Assembly (NCBI GenBank): GCA_035541895.1
Contig: DATKMK010000049.1
Coordinates: 1-64,000, forward strand
Direction: 5' to 3'
DNA length: 64,000 bases
Source: DATKMK01 sp035541895
Lineage (GTDB): Bacteria; Desulfobacterota; Binatia; HRBIN30; JACQVA1
Every line of letters starts with the position of its first letter. The first letter of the stretch is position 1. Positions 35,774 through 43,394 of this stretch are shown piece by piece. The position numbers and the translations under genes were made by a program. The notes beneath the pieces were generated by a model, which saw only the letters and a list, made by a program, of their open reading frames with translations, did not search any database and was not told the DNA's origin.

Positions 35774-36247
35774 GTGAACCATATTTCTCGAAGGTGCCGA
35801 ATTGCCGTACTCGGGATGGCGACCTTGACGTTGTCGGGATTCTCGGCGGGGCGGGCCGATGCGCGCGACCATGTTCCGAGCCGGCACTACCTGACCGCGT
35901 CGTGGTACGGACGCGCATTCAAGAACCGGCCGACTGCGAGCGGGGTGCGCTTTGATCCGAGCAAGATGGTAGGCGCGCACCGCAGCCTGCCCCTAGGTAG
36001 CCACGTCCGGGTAACCGAGCTGCGTGAAGGCCGCTCCGTTGTGGTGAAGATCGTCGATCGCGGACCGTTCCGCCCTGGGCGTGGAATCGATTTGTCTTAC
36101 GCCGCAGCGCAACGGTTGGGAATGGTCGAACGCGGCCTCGTGCGCGTTCGCGTGGAACCGGTGCCGGATCCGAGTCGGCCCCCGATCCTCGTTGCGCTGG
36201 TTGCCTCCGCCGCCGGCTCGCCGTTTCCGGGCGCGATCTTGCAGTAG
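35774..36247 (+). CDS. rlpA: RlpA-like double-psi beta-barrel lipoprotein/transglycosylase family protein
   Basis: 157 residues from GTG 35774, decided by the AGGAAGGAGAG ribosome site 7 nt upstream. A signal peptide ends near FSAGRADA; there is no lipobox Cys in the usual place. The DPBB core is YLTASWYGRAFKNRPTASGVRFDPSKMVGAHRSLPLGSHVRV followed by VVVKIVDRGPFRPGRGIDLSYAAAQRLGM, matching RlpA. No SPOR domain follows, so septal targeting by denuded glycan is not evident. The c-di-AMP riboswitch upstream points to regulation with turgor and wall state. Confidence 0.88.
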   Translation: MNHISRRCRIAVLGMATLTLSGFSAGRADARDHVPSRHYLTASWYGRAFKNRPTASGVRFDPSKMVGAHRSLPLGSHVRVTELREGRSVVVKIVDRGPFRPGRGIDLSYAAAQRLGMVERGLVRVRVEPVPDPSRPPILVALVASAAGSPFPGAILQ

Positions 36248-36250
36248 CGG

Positions 36251-36694
36251 CTACGCGTGCGAGGCGCCGACCGCGGTTGCTTCGTCTGGATCCTTCGCCG
36301 CCACGGCGCCCCTTGGGTGCTTCTCCAGTTGGCCGATGCGTTTGGCCAGCGCTTGAATCTCCTTGCGGGTGGGAATGTCGAGGCGGCGCAGCAAGGGTTC
36401 GACGCGCTTGGTGAGTTCATGCTCAATTCCGCCGAGCATCCGCTCCGCCCGCGTCTCGACTTCCTTCTGTGCACGCCGGGCCCGGCGCTCCAAATCGTCG
36501 CGTAAGCGCCGGGCTTGGCTCACCAGTCGATCGAGTGCTCGCTTCTGATCGCGCGAGATCAGCCCCGCGGCTTGCTTGCGCGTCCGGCTGAGGACTCGCT
36601 CGGCATCCTTTTGGAGCTGCTCCATGCTGCCGCGCAGCCGCGCCAGCGGATCGACGCCAGTTGACCTTCGCATGACCGTCTTGCGTTTCGCCAT
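36251..36694 (-). CDS. Phasin-family (PhaF/PhaI-like) coiled-coil protein
   Basis: 147 residues, highly charged and helical, with heptad-like LRGSMEQLQKDAERVLSRTRKQA and ALDRLVSQARRLRDDLERRARRAQKEVETRAERM. The segment LDIPTRKEIQALAKRIGQLEK is the hallmark of PHA-granule-associated phasins, where it precedes a variable tail. The tail here is short (KHPRGAVAAKDPDEATAVG) and not the long Ala/Lys histone-like repeat of PhaF. A PHA synthase gene is not in the window. It faces away from the dockerin-type gene. Confidence 0.7.
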   Translation of the reverse strand: MAKRKTVMRRSTGVDPLARLRGSMEQLQKDAERVLSRTRKQAAGLISRDQKRALDRLVSQARRLRDDLERRARRAQKEVETRAERMLGGIEHELTKRVEPLLRRLDIPTRKEIQALAKRIGQLEKHPRGAVAAKDPDEATAVGASHA

Positions 36695-36837
36695 AACTCC
36701 CCCATTGGGTGCGCCTTTCTAGCGCGGTGCGCGAGATGAGGGCAAGTGCCGAGCATGGGGGTGTTAAGGAGGCCTTCCCGGCTCGATCGGGCGTATTGAC
36801 GGCGCACGGTAGCGTCGGCATAAAGGCGCCTCTTTCC

Positions 36838-39800
36838 GTGCGTAACCGAGCGGCATACCGACGCTGGTTAGTGGGGCTGGCTGGTTTTGGGGTGCTTGTC
36901 GTTGGAACTACCAGCGCCGGCTACGCCGTGCCTCGCTCGTCGATGCCGGGAGACGCTGATTGCGACGGCGTTGTCACGTCGAGCGACATCGATCAACTGA
37001 TTGCTGAATTGACCGACGGTGATGGCGACCGCGCCGCCGATGCCGACGGCGGAAGCATCGTCAGTTGCACCGGCGCCGATGCAAACCAGGACGGGTATGT
37101 GACCGTTGCCGACATTATCGCGATCCTGACTCTGATTCCGACTCCCGGTGAGTCCCCGACCGCAACCGAACCTACGGAGACGCCAACCCCGGCACCGGGC
37201 CCATTGGTGACATTTGCCGGTGTCGCCGGTGCCGATGGCAGGCTCACTGCTCCAGTCGACGCGGTCGATGGAATCGCGGTCTATCAGCGTCTCGGAAACA
37301 TTGGCTTTCGCTTGGTCGTCGAGGGAGCGCCTGGCACGTCGGGGAGTCTCGTCGGCAACAGCGTTACGCCCAAGCAGCCGGACCTACGGCCGGACCTGCA
37401 GCTACTCGCGTCAAGTGATCTTGGTGACGGCAGCCCGGGATCATGCGCGTCGATGGTTCCCGCTACCGATCCACCGATCTACGGGCCCTCACAACGGGTG
37501 ACCGACGCGTTAGTCGACTTCGCGTGCCGCTTCTCTGTGGTCGGCAATCCGGCGGTGGCGTGCACGCTGAACGAGTTCGGCAACGACGCGTTCGTCAATC
37601 CAGCCACACGCACACAATTCTGCGTCGCGGTCTCTGCCGACTTGCAGTTCCCAGACGGTGACACACTGGTGACCGTCCGCTTGCGGGACATCGACGGCAA
37701 CATCGGACCAACATCGCAATTCATCGTGCGGGTTGGCAACGCGGCGCCGCCGACCCGGACCGTCACGCCGACGCGCCCCACGCCAACGTCGACGGTTACG
37801 CGAACACCCACCGCCATTCCGACCGTTACACGGTCAGCCACAGCAACCCGAACGGTGTCGCCAACTCCCTCGCGCAGCGCGACCGCTAGCGCGACACTCA
37901 CCGCGTCGTTGGCTGTACCAACCTCGTCGGTGACCACCACCGCGAGTCGTTCGACAACGCCCAGTAACACCGCTGCGCCGCAGGCAAGCCCGACGCCGAG
38001 TTCCTCGCGGTCAGCCACGCTCAGCGCCACGCCGACGGCGACACGAACGATCACTCGCACAGTCACCTCAAGCCCGACTGTCACTCTTACCGAGACCGGC
38101 ACGATTCCTTCCCGGACGCCGACCCCGACCCCGACACCAACGGCAACTGCGTCGGCGAGCGTCTCCGTGACCCGAACCGCCAGCGTAACGCCGTCACGAA
38201 CCGCCAGCGTGGCACCGTCACGAACCGCGACGGGACCGCCACCATCAAGTACCACCACTGCTTCGATCGCCCCGACTCGTTCCGCTTCGGCAACGGTGAC
38301 CGTCACTCCGACCGTAGCCACGCCGACGCGGACCACCACCCGAACCGCCACGTCGACGGCCACCGTGACGGTCACCGGAACGTTGCCGGCGACTACCACG
38401 CCAACGACGACCGGAACGTCAACGGCGACGAAATCGGCGTCGCCGACCCCCACCGCCAGTGCCAGCCGTACGGCGTCGAGCACAACCAGCCCAACGGCGA
38501 GCGGGACGCAAACTCGCAGCCCGACACCGACCGGCTCGACCACCGCAACTCCGAGCGCATCGGCAACGCCTTCGCCGAGCGGCACGAGAACCCCGACTCC
38601 AACCAAGAGCCCGAGCGTAACCAACACGGCCACCGGCACGATTCCCACGCGCACGCCGACGCCGATCGCCAGCGCGACAACGACGGTTACCAACACGGTG
38701 ACACGAGCACCGACCGCGACCCCGACCTTCTCGCCGACCGCAACACCGACCAATTCCCGGATTCCAACCTCGAGCCGAACGCCGAGTCGTACACCGACTC
38801 CCACATTTACGGTGACGGGCACACTGCCGGCGACCGACACGCCGACGGCGACGCCGAGCAACACTCAAACGCCGACCAGAACGCCCACGTTCTCCCCGCG
38901 GCCGACGAACACGTCGACAGCGACACCGTCCAGCTCACCAAGCAAGTCCCCAACCGGAGCGAACACGGCGACCATGACGCGTACCTCGACCTCATCACCG
39001 ACTCTGACTCGGACACGGACAGCCGTGGCATCGAACACCGCCACCATGACGCCAACGCTGACACCCACGGTCACCAAGACGGTGACGCCGTCGCTGACAC
39101 GTACACCGACTATCACGGCGACCTCTACATCGACGCGGACGGCGACCCCGACAGGCACGCCGACTCGCACGCCGTCGGTAACGGCCACCTTCACCGTGAC
39201 GCGAACGCCGACGCTCACGCCGACCTTCACTGTTACCAGCACGGCGACGCGGACCCGTACGCCGACTCAAACGCCGACGATCACCAACACTCCCACCGTC
39301 ACCCCGACGCGGACCAATAGCCGCACGCCGACGCCGACGGTTTTTCCGGGTCCTTCCATCACGTTCCTCGGCATTGCCGGATCGAACGACCTCGCCCCGA
39401 CCCCGATCGGGATGAACCCACAGGGTCTGCCGATCTACACTCGGACAAGCGGATCCGACTTCAGCTTGGTGATCGAGGGCCGCCCCGGCGGAAGTCGTCG
39501 AGATGTCGGACTCAAGACATTCAACTACGATCCTGCGGACCCCACGATGCGGCCTGACCTGCAGGTGCTGGTCTCGCAACCGTTGGGAAGCAATCCGAGC
39601 CCGGACGTATGCGACAACATGCCCCCGAACATCGGCGGGGTTCCGGCCACCAACCCGCCCAACTTCTCGATCACACAGCCCATCAGCGACCATCTCAACG
39701 ATCTGGGATGCCGATTCGTGAACGGGGTTGGCCAACCGTTGGGACGAACATCGACCGGCGACGCATGCACTGCACGCACCGACGGAACCTTCCACTTCGT

Positions 39801-39978
39801 ATGCGAGAGCGCCACGTCACCGGGGTGCACTCAAGGGGCCACCACGGTCCAGTTCTGCGGGCACATTGCCCGCCAGTTCGCGTTCCCGACCGGCGATACG
39901 GTGGTGACGGTCATGCTCCGCGATCTCGCCGGCAATCTGAGCATGCCGGCCCAAATGATTATCCGCGTGCAACAATGA
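36838..39978 (+). CDS. Secreted dockerin-like protein with long Thr/Pro linker and duplicated beta domains
   Basis: 1046 residues from GTG 36838, chosen because a signal peptide (YRRWLVGLAGFGVLVVGTTSAGYAV) follows; longer starts at 36709 or 36736 leave little room for a promoter. Order: signal; a dockerin-type pair of Ca loops (DADCDGVVTSSDI and ADANQDGYVTVADI, about 40-100); domain A about 120-300; a Thr/Pro/Ser linker about 301-836; domain B about 838-1046. Domains A and B share motifs: RPDLQLLASSDLG with RPDLQVLVSQPLG, and FPDGDTLVTVRLRDIDGNIG with FPTGDTVVTVMLRDLAGNLS. The function is unknown; a surface or cell-attached protein is likely. Confidence 0.8.
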   Translation: MRNRAAYRRWLVGLAGFGVLVVGTTSAGYAVPRSSMPGDADCDGVVTSSDIDQLIAELTDGDGDRAADADGGSIVSCTGADANQDGYVTVADIIAILTLIPTPGESPTATEPTETPTPAPGPLVTFAGVAGADGRLTAPVDAVDGIAVYQRLGNIGFRLVVEGAPGTSGSLVGNSVTPKQPDLRPDLQLLASSDLGDGSPGSCASMVPATDPPIYGPSQRVTDALVDFACRFSVVGNPAVACTLNEFGNDAFVNPATRTQFCVAVSADLQFPDGDTLVTVRLRDIDGNIGPTSQFIVRVGNAAPPTRTVTPTRPTPTSTVTRTPTAIPTVTRSATATRTVSPTPSRSATASATLTASLAVPTSSVTTTASRSTTPSNTAAPQASPTPSSSRSATLSATPTATRTITRTVTSSPTVTLTETGTIPSRTPTPTPTPTATASASVSVTRTASVTPSRTASVAPSRTATGPPPSSTTTASIAPTRSASATVTVTPTVATPTRTTTRTATSTATVTVTGTLPATTTPTTTGTSTATKSASPTPTASASRTASSTTSPTASGTQTRSPTPTGSTTATPSASATPSPSGTRTPTPTKSPSVTNTATGTIPTRTPTPIASATTTVTNTVTRAPTATPTFSPTATPTNSRIPTSSRTPSRTPTPTFTVTGTLPATDTPTATPSNTQTPTRTPTFSPRPTNTSTATPSSSPSKSPTGANTATMTRTSTSSPTLTRTRTAVASNTATMTPTLTPTVTKTVTPSLTRTPTITATSTSTRTATPTGTPTRTPSVTATFTVTRTPTLTPTFTVTSTATRTRTPTQTPTITNTPTVTPTRTNSRTPTPTVFPGPSITFLGIAGSNDLAPTPIGMNPQGLPIYTRTSGSDFSLVIEGRPGGSRRDVGLKTFNYDPADPTMRPDLQVLVSQPLGSNPSPDVCDNMPPNIGGVPATNPPNFSITQPISDHLNDLGCRFVNGVGQPLGRTSTGDACTARTDGTFHFVCESATSPGCTQGATTVQFCGHIARQFAFPTGDTVVTVMLRDLAGNLSMPAQMIIRVQQ
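37738..39345 (+). repeat. Low-complexity Thr/Pro/Ser-coding repeat tract
   Basis: About 1.6 kb of degenerate sequence coding TPTxTxT-type runs inside the dockerin-like gene, rich in ACN and CCN codons. There is no fixed unit length or spacer structure, so it is a mucin-like linker and not a tandem array or CRISPR. Its skewed composition opens long false frames on the other strand. Confidence 0.85.
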
Positions 39979-39984
39979 GTCGCG

Positions 39985-40013
39985 TTGACTGAGAGACGGT
40001 CGTCCGTTATACC
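39985..40013 (+). promoter_or_regulatory. Sigma70-type promoter for the zinc-ribbon gene pair
   Basis: TTGACT (39985-39990) and TATACC (40008-40013) are separated by 17 bp. The expected start near 40020 leaves a 70-nt leader that contains a CACCAT/ATGGTG hairpin around 40030-40060 and the ribosome site AGGAG before ATG 40091. Confidence 0.65.
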
Positions 40014-40090
40014 AATCCGCCAATCGCACCATGCAACACCGCATTCCACACGATGGTGTGACCAACCCGAAGCATTAGGAGATTTCTGAA

Positions 40091-40264
40091 ATGGCTGAGA
40101 AGAAGGCCAAGACGGCCCAAAAGTCCGGTGACCAAGTCGCGAAGGCGCGAGCCTGTCCGAGCTGCGGAGCGGAAAGTCGGGTGACGTATTTCACCGGCTT
40201 CGGTCGCAAGGGATTCTTCTGGGTGTGTGAAAAGGACTGCGGGTACACCCAGCGGACGCGCTAG
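40091..40264 (+). CDS. 57-residue zinc-ribbon protein
   Basis: A short gene with AGGAG 9 nt before the ATG. The sequence starts MAEKKAKTAQKSGDQVAKAR and has a zinc ribbon with the Cys pairs CPSC and CEKDC (ACPSCGAESR ... FFWVCEKDCGYTQRTR). A Lys-rich N-terminus precedes it. I do not recognise a named family; the ribbon resembles small nucleic-acid- or ribosome-associated proteins. The next small gene starts 15 bp downstream, so the two form one unit behind the promoter at 39985-40013. Confidence 0.78.
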   Translation: MAEKKAKTAQKSGDQVAKARACPSCGAESRVTYFTGFGRKGFFWVCEKDCGYTQRTR

Positions 40265-40279
40265 GCCGGAGGACTTCAC

Positions 40280-40630
40280 ATGGGCCGTACCCCGAAGAAG
40301 GACAAGGCCAAGCGGGGCCAGAGTATCTTTGATGCGGACGAGCGCGACGAAACCTCCGAAGAAGGGGATCTCCCCAAAGACGAAGCCGGCCGACGTAAGA
40401 TCAAGCGCCAGTACGAAACCCTACTCGGCATCCGCGTCGAGAAACTGAAGGGGCGTATCCTCAACCGCGAGCGCATCAACAAGACGATTGAAGGCGTCTA
40501 CTTCATCTGCGCTGAGTGCAAGAAAGTCTGCCACAACATGGACGATGGGCTGGTCGAGGACCCCAACAACGTCCACAATCTCTGCGGCACCTGTGCGAAG
40601 AGCACGAAGCCGAAGGGCCGCGCCGCGTAG
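40280..40630 (+). CDS. Small charged protein with a second zinc ribbon
   Basis: 116 residues. A polar N-terminus (GRTPKKDKAKRGQSIFDADERDETSEEGDLPKDEAGRR) and a helical stretch KIKRQYETLLGIRVEKLKGRILNRERI lead to Cys pairs ICAECKKVC and LCGTCAK, which can bind zinc. Function unknown; with the upstream 57-residue partner it looks like a paired small-protein module. No signal peptide is present, so it is cytoplasmic. Confidence 0.7.
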   Translation: MGRTPKKDKAKRGQSIFDADERDETSEEGDLPKDEAGRRKIKRQYETLLGIRVEKLKGRILNRERINKTIEGVYFICAECKKVCHNMDDGLVEDPNNVHNLCGTCAKSTKPKGRAA

Positions 40631-40666
40631 ATCAACACAGGCCTCGTTTCCCTCGTTCCCCTCGTT

Positions 40667-41614
40667 TCACTTCGGGCGCCGACGCACGTGCTCCGCGAGG
40701 TAGTCCTCGATGTCGCGTGGCGCCGGGCTCTCGACGTTTACTCGCCGGCCGGTTCGTGGGTGCGCAAACGTGATGCGGCGGGCGTGAAGCAGCTGGCGCA
40801 CGGCGGGCGCGCCACCGTACCGATCATCGCCAACGATCGGGTGCCCAATCGTCGCGAGGTGAACCCGGATTTGATGCATCACCCCGGTGGGAATCTCCAC
40901 AGCAACCAAGGTCGCGTGATCGCCGCGTTGCAACGGCCGGTAGCGCGTGAGTGCCGGCCGCGCCCTGCGCGCGTGGGCCTCGTCCGCGCTGACGCAGGCT
41001 CGCATGCGTCTCGGATTGCGCGGATCGTGTGCGATTGGGAAGTGGATCTCGCCAGCCTGGCTGAGGTCGCCGCCGACAACTGCAACGTACTCCTTGGTGA
41101 TCGCGCGCTGAGCAAATTGCCCCCGCAACGAACTGTACGCGGCCTCGTTGCGGGCGACGAGCAATAGCCCCGAGGTATCGGTGTCGAGTCGGTGCACCAA
41201 ACCGACCTCGCCCGGCTTGGGTCCGACGGTGCGCAGGTCGGGAAAATGGGTGACGAGAAAATTCGCCAACGTGGTCCGCTCGTCGAGGCGCAGCGCGTGG
41301 GACGGCATTCCCGCCGGCTTGTCGACGACCAAGATGTCCGGATCCTCGTAAAGAATCGGCACGCGCAAATCGGGATTGTCCGGCAACGCCGCCGGCGATG
41401 CGGCGGCATCGCCCTCGACGCGAACGACATCGCCGGTGGCAACGAGTGAGCCCTTGGTCCGGCGACGGCCGTTGACCCGAACGGCATCAGACGCAATCAA
41501 CGTCTGTGCTCGCTGACGTGAGCCGTTCGGCAGCACGCGCGCGAGAAACACGTCCAGCCGCTGCGGCGGACTGTCTGCCGGCACGCGATACTCAATTGCA
41601 GGCACGGTCGACAC
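40667..41614 (-). CDS. RluA-family pseudouridine synthase
   Basis: 315 residues, GTG start at 41614 directly after the stop of the next gene (TGAGTG). The S4 RNA-binding domain is at the N-terminus (QRLDVFLARVLPNGSRQRAQTLIASDAVRVNGR), followed by the catalytic RluA motif HRLDTDTSGLLLVARN, whose Asp is the nucleophile. The C-terminal GVMHQIRVHLATIGHPIVGDDRYGG is conserved. Close to RluD-type enzymes that modify 23S rRNA, but the target cannot be fixed. Confidence 0.93.
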   Translation of the reverse strand: MSTVPAIEYRVPADSPPQRLDVFLARVLPNGSRQRAQTLIASDAVRVNGRRRTKGSLVATGDVVRVEGDAAASPAALPDNPDLRVPILYEDPDILVVDKPAGMPSHALRLDERTTLANFLVTHFPDLRTVGPKPGEVGLVHRLDTDTSGLLLVARNEAAYSSLRGQFAQRAITKEYVAVVGGDLSQAGEIHFPIAHDPRNPRRMRACVSADEAHARRARPALTRYRPLQRGDHATLVAVEIPTGVMHQIRVHLATIGHPIVGDDRYGGAPAVRQLLHARRITFAHPRTGRRVNVESPAPRDIEDYLAEHVRRRPK

Positions 41615-42163
41615 TCAGTTGTTGGAGATGCCGGTTCGTACCCAGCCGTCGACTTGCTTCAAAAACCCGGCGAACGGATCGCTGCCGGGCGAGGGTGCGA
41701 AGTAGGCCTTGCGGACATAGTCCAACGCACCCGAATAGACGTCGAACTTCTTCGACAACTCTTGGAACAAGAGGAAACCGGTGCGATAGAGCGTCACGTC
41801 GAGTTCCGAAACGGCCCAGTACGACCGGCGACCGGTGTCGAAGTAGTAGTCCAAGTAGCCCCCGCGCTCGGCGTGACTGCGAAAGATGCCGCTCATGAAC
41901 AACGCGTAATCGCCGAGATAGCAGCGCAGCGCCCGCTCCCGCTCGATTTGCGCCCGCGGCGTCGCATCCGGCAGCTCCAGCATCATCGCAATCAAACTAT
42001 CGACGCGCTTACCCTCGATCGAACGCAGCCGGTATAGCTGCTCCGCGTCGGCAAAGGCCGTCAACACTCCCGAGACATGATTGACGATCGGCTGCTCCGT
42101 CAGACCGAGTTCCCAGAACGCCCGCTGCACGATGGTGCTAAAGAAGCGCTTCAATCGCTCCAT
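41615..42163 (-). CDS. Hypothetical helical protein coupled to a pseudouridine synthase
   Basis: 182 residues, not recognised. It is largely helical (SGVLTAFADAEQLYRLRSIEGKRVDSLIAMMLELPD, then RERALRCYLGDYALFMSGIFR) with no signal peptide. The stop TGA is followed at once by the GTG of the pseudouridine synthase, so the two are coupled. A promoter with TATACT 6 nt from its ATG suggests a leaderless message. Confidence 0.65.
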   Translation of the reverse strand: MERLKRFFSTIVQRAFWELGLTEQPIVNHVSGVLTAFADAEQLYRLRSIEGKRVDSLIAMMLELPDATPRAQIERERALRCYLGDYALFMSGIFRSHAERGGYLDYYFDTGRRSYWAVSELDVTLYRTGFLLFQELSKKFDVYSGALDYVRKAYFAPSPGSDPFAGFLKQVDGWVRTGISNN

Positions 42164-42198
42164 GCTTGGAGTATAAATTGGTCACCAGAGGACGGCAA
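42150..42198. promoter_or_regulatory. Overlapping divergent promoters
   Basis: Minus strand: TTGCCG (42198-42193), 17 bp, TATACT (42175-42170), leading to ATG 42163 only 6 nt after the -10 box. Plus strand: TTCAAT (42150-42155), 16 bp, TATAAA (42172-42177), serving the aminotransferase at 42198. The two -10 boxes overlap, and each -35 lies at or inside the other gene's start, so the promoters cannot be occupied together. Confidence 0.6.
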
Positions 42199-43331
42199 TG
42201 GAAATTGATCGATGGCGGCAAGAGTTCCCTAGTGCCCAGCGCATGCTGCACCTGAACCACGCGGGCGTGTCGCCGGTTTCACAGCGCGTCGTCCGCGCCG
42301 TACGCGCCTGCGTCGACGATGCCACGATGGTCGCGCCGGCCACGGCCCAGTCGATGCCGATGCGAACGAACGACGTACGAACGTGGTGTGCCGACCTGAT
42401 CGGCGCCGCGGCGCACGAGATTGCGTTCATCACCAACACGTCCGAGGGGCTGTCGCTTGTCGCCAGCGCCATCACGTGGCGCGACGGCGACAACGTCGTG
42501 GCGATCGACGGCGACTATCCTGCGAATGTCTATCCGTGGTGGGGCCAGCGGCGATTCGGCGTCAAAACGCGCATGGTCACGCCGCGCGCCCGCCGCTTCG
42601 GGGTGGATGACGTTCGCGCCGCGAGCGACGCGCGCACGCGAGTAGTGGCCGTCAGCGCGGTCGATTGGCAAACCGGCTTCCGCTGCGATCTCCGTGCGCT
42701 CGGTGCGTTCTGTCGTGCCCGCGGCATCCTATTCTGCGTCGACGGCATTCAGGCGGTTGGGGCGCTGCGCATCGACGTCGAGCGCGACCTGATCGACTGT
42801 CTCGCCTTCGGCGGTCACAAGTGGTTGCTTGCGCCGCCCGGCTGCGGCGCCTTGTACGTCGCGCAGCGGGTCGTGGAGCAATTGCAACCCGTTATTCTGG
42901 GATGGAAGAGCGTGACCGATGCGGAAGCCCATCTGCCGTATCACTTCGATCTGCGACGCGATGCGATGCGATTCGAACCGGGCACGACGGCCACGCTCGG
43001 CATCGCCGGGCTGGGCGCGGCTGTGCGGCTCTTGCACGAGGTCGGCGCGACGGCGATTGAGTCGCGGATTCTCGACCTGACGGCACAGCTCGCCGAAGGT
43101 TTGCGACGACGCGGCGCGGAAGTCATCAGCCCATGGGCGGACTCCGAGCGCTCGGGAATCCTGACCGTGCGACTCGATCGGGATCCAGCCGCCGTGGTTG
43201 CGGCACTCGAAAACCAAAGCGTGCTCTGTCGCGTGCGGACGGGCGGCCTTCGCCTGGCGCCGCATTTCTATCTGGCCGACGACGACGTCGCGCGTTTCTT
43301 TGCGGTCTTCGACGACGTCACGTCGGGCTGA
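42198..43331 (+). CDS. Class V aminotransferase (PLP-dependent)
   Basis: 377 residues. PLP-binding marks are NTSEGLSLVAS, Asp 182 in CVDGIQAVGAL and the Schiff-base Lys 208 in GGHKWLLAPPG. The SufS/IscS catalytic Cys loop is absent: the C-terminal part reads VRTGGLRLAPHFYLADDDV. It is therefore more like kynureninase or isopenicillin-N-epimerase-type members than a cysteine desulfurase. AGAGGA precedes the ATG. The product is unknown. Confidence 0.88.
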   Translation: MEIDRWRQEFPSAQRMLHLNHAGVSPVSQRVVRAVRACVDDATMVAPATAQSMPMRTNDVRTWCADLIGAAAHEIAFITNTSEGLSLVASAITWRDGDNVVAIDGDYPANVYPWWGQRRFGVKTRMVTPRARRFGVDDVRAASDARTRVVAVSAVDWQTGFRCDLRALGAFCRARGILFCVDGIQAVGALRIDVERDLIDCLAFGGHKWLLAPPGCGALYVAQRVVEQLQPVILGWKSVTDAEAHLPYHFDLRRDAMRFEPGTTATLGIAGLGAAVRLLHEVGATAIESRILDLTAQLAEGLRRRGAEVISPWADSERSGILTVRLDRDPAAVVAALENQSVLCRVRTGGLRLAPHFYLADDDVARFFAVFDDVTSG

Positions 43332-43394
43332 CCAATCCGCGAAGGCAGTCACTCGCCGCTTGTATCGGCACCCGAATCGTCGCAATCTGCGGCT

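Noticed and set aside
37479..38864. A reverse-strand Val/Gly-rich open frame opposite the Thr/Pro tract
   Set aside because: It is the complement of TPTxT codons; its apparent repeats follow from that skew.
37738..39345. Possible CRISPR array or tandem repeat
   Set aside because: There is no fixed repeat length, no regular spacers and no cas gene; it is an in-frame low-complexity coding region.
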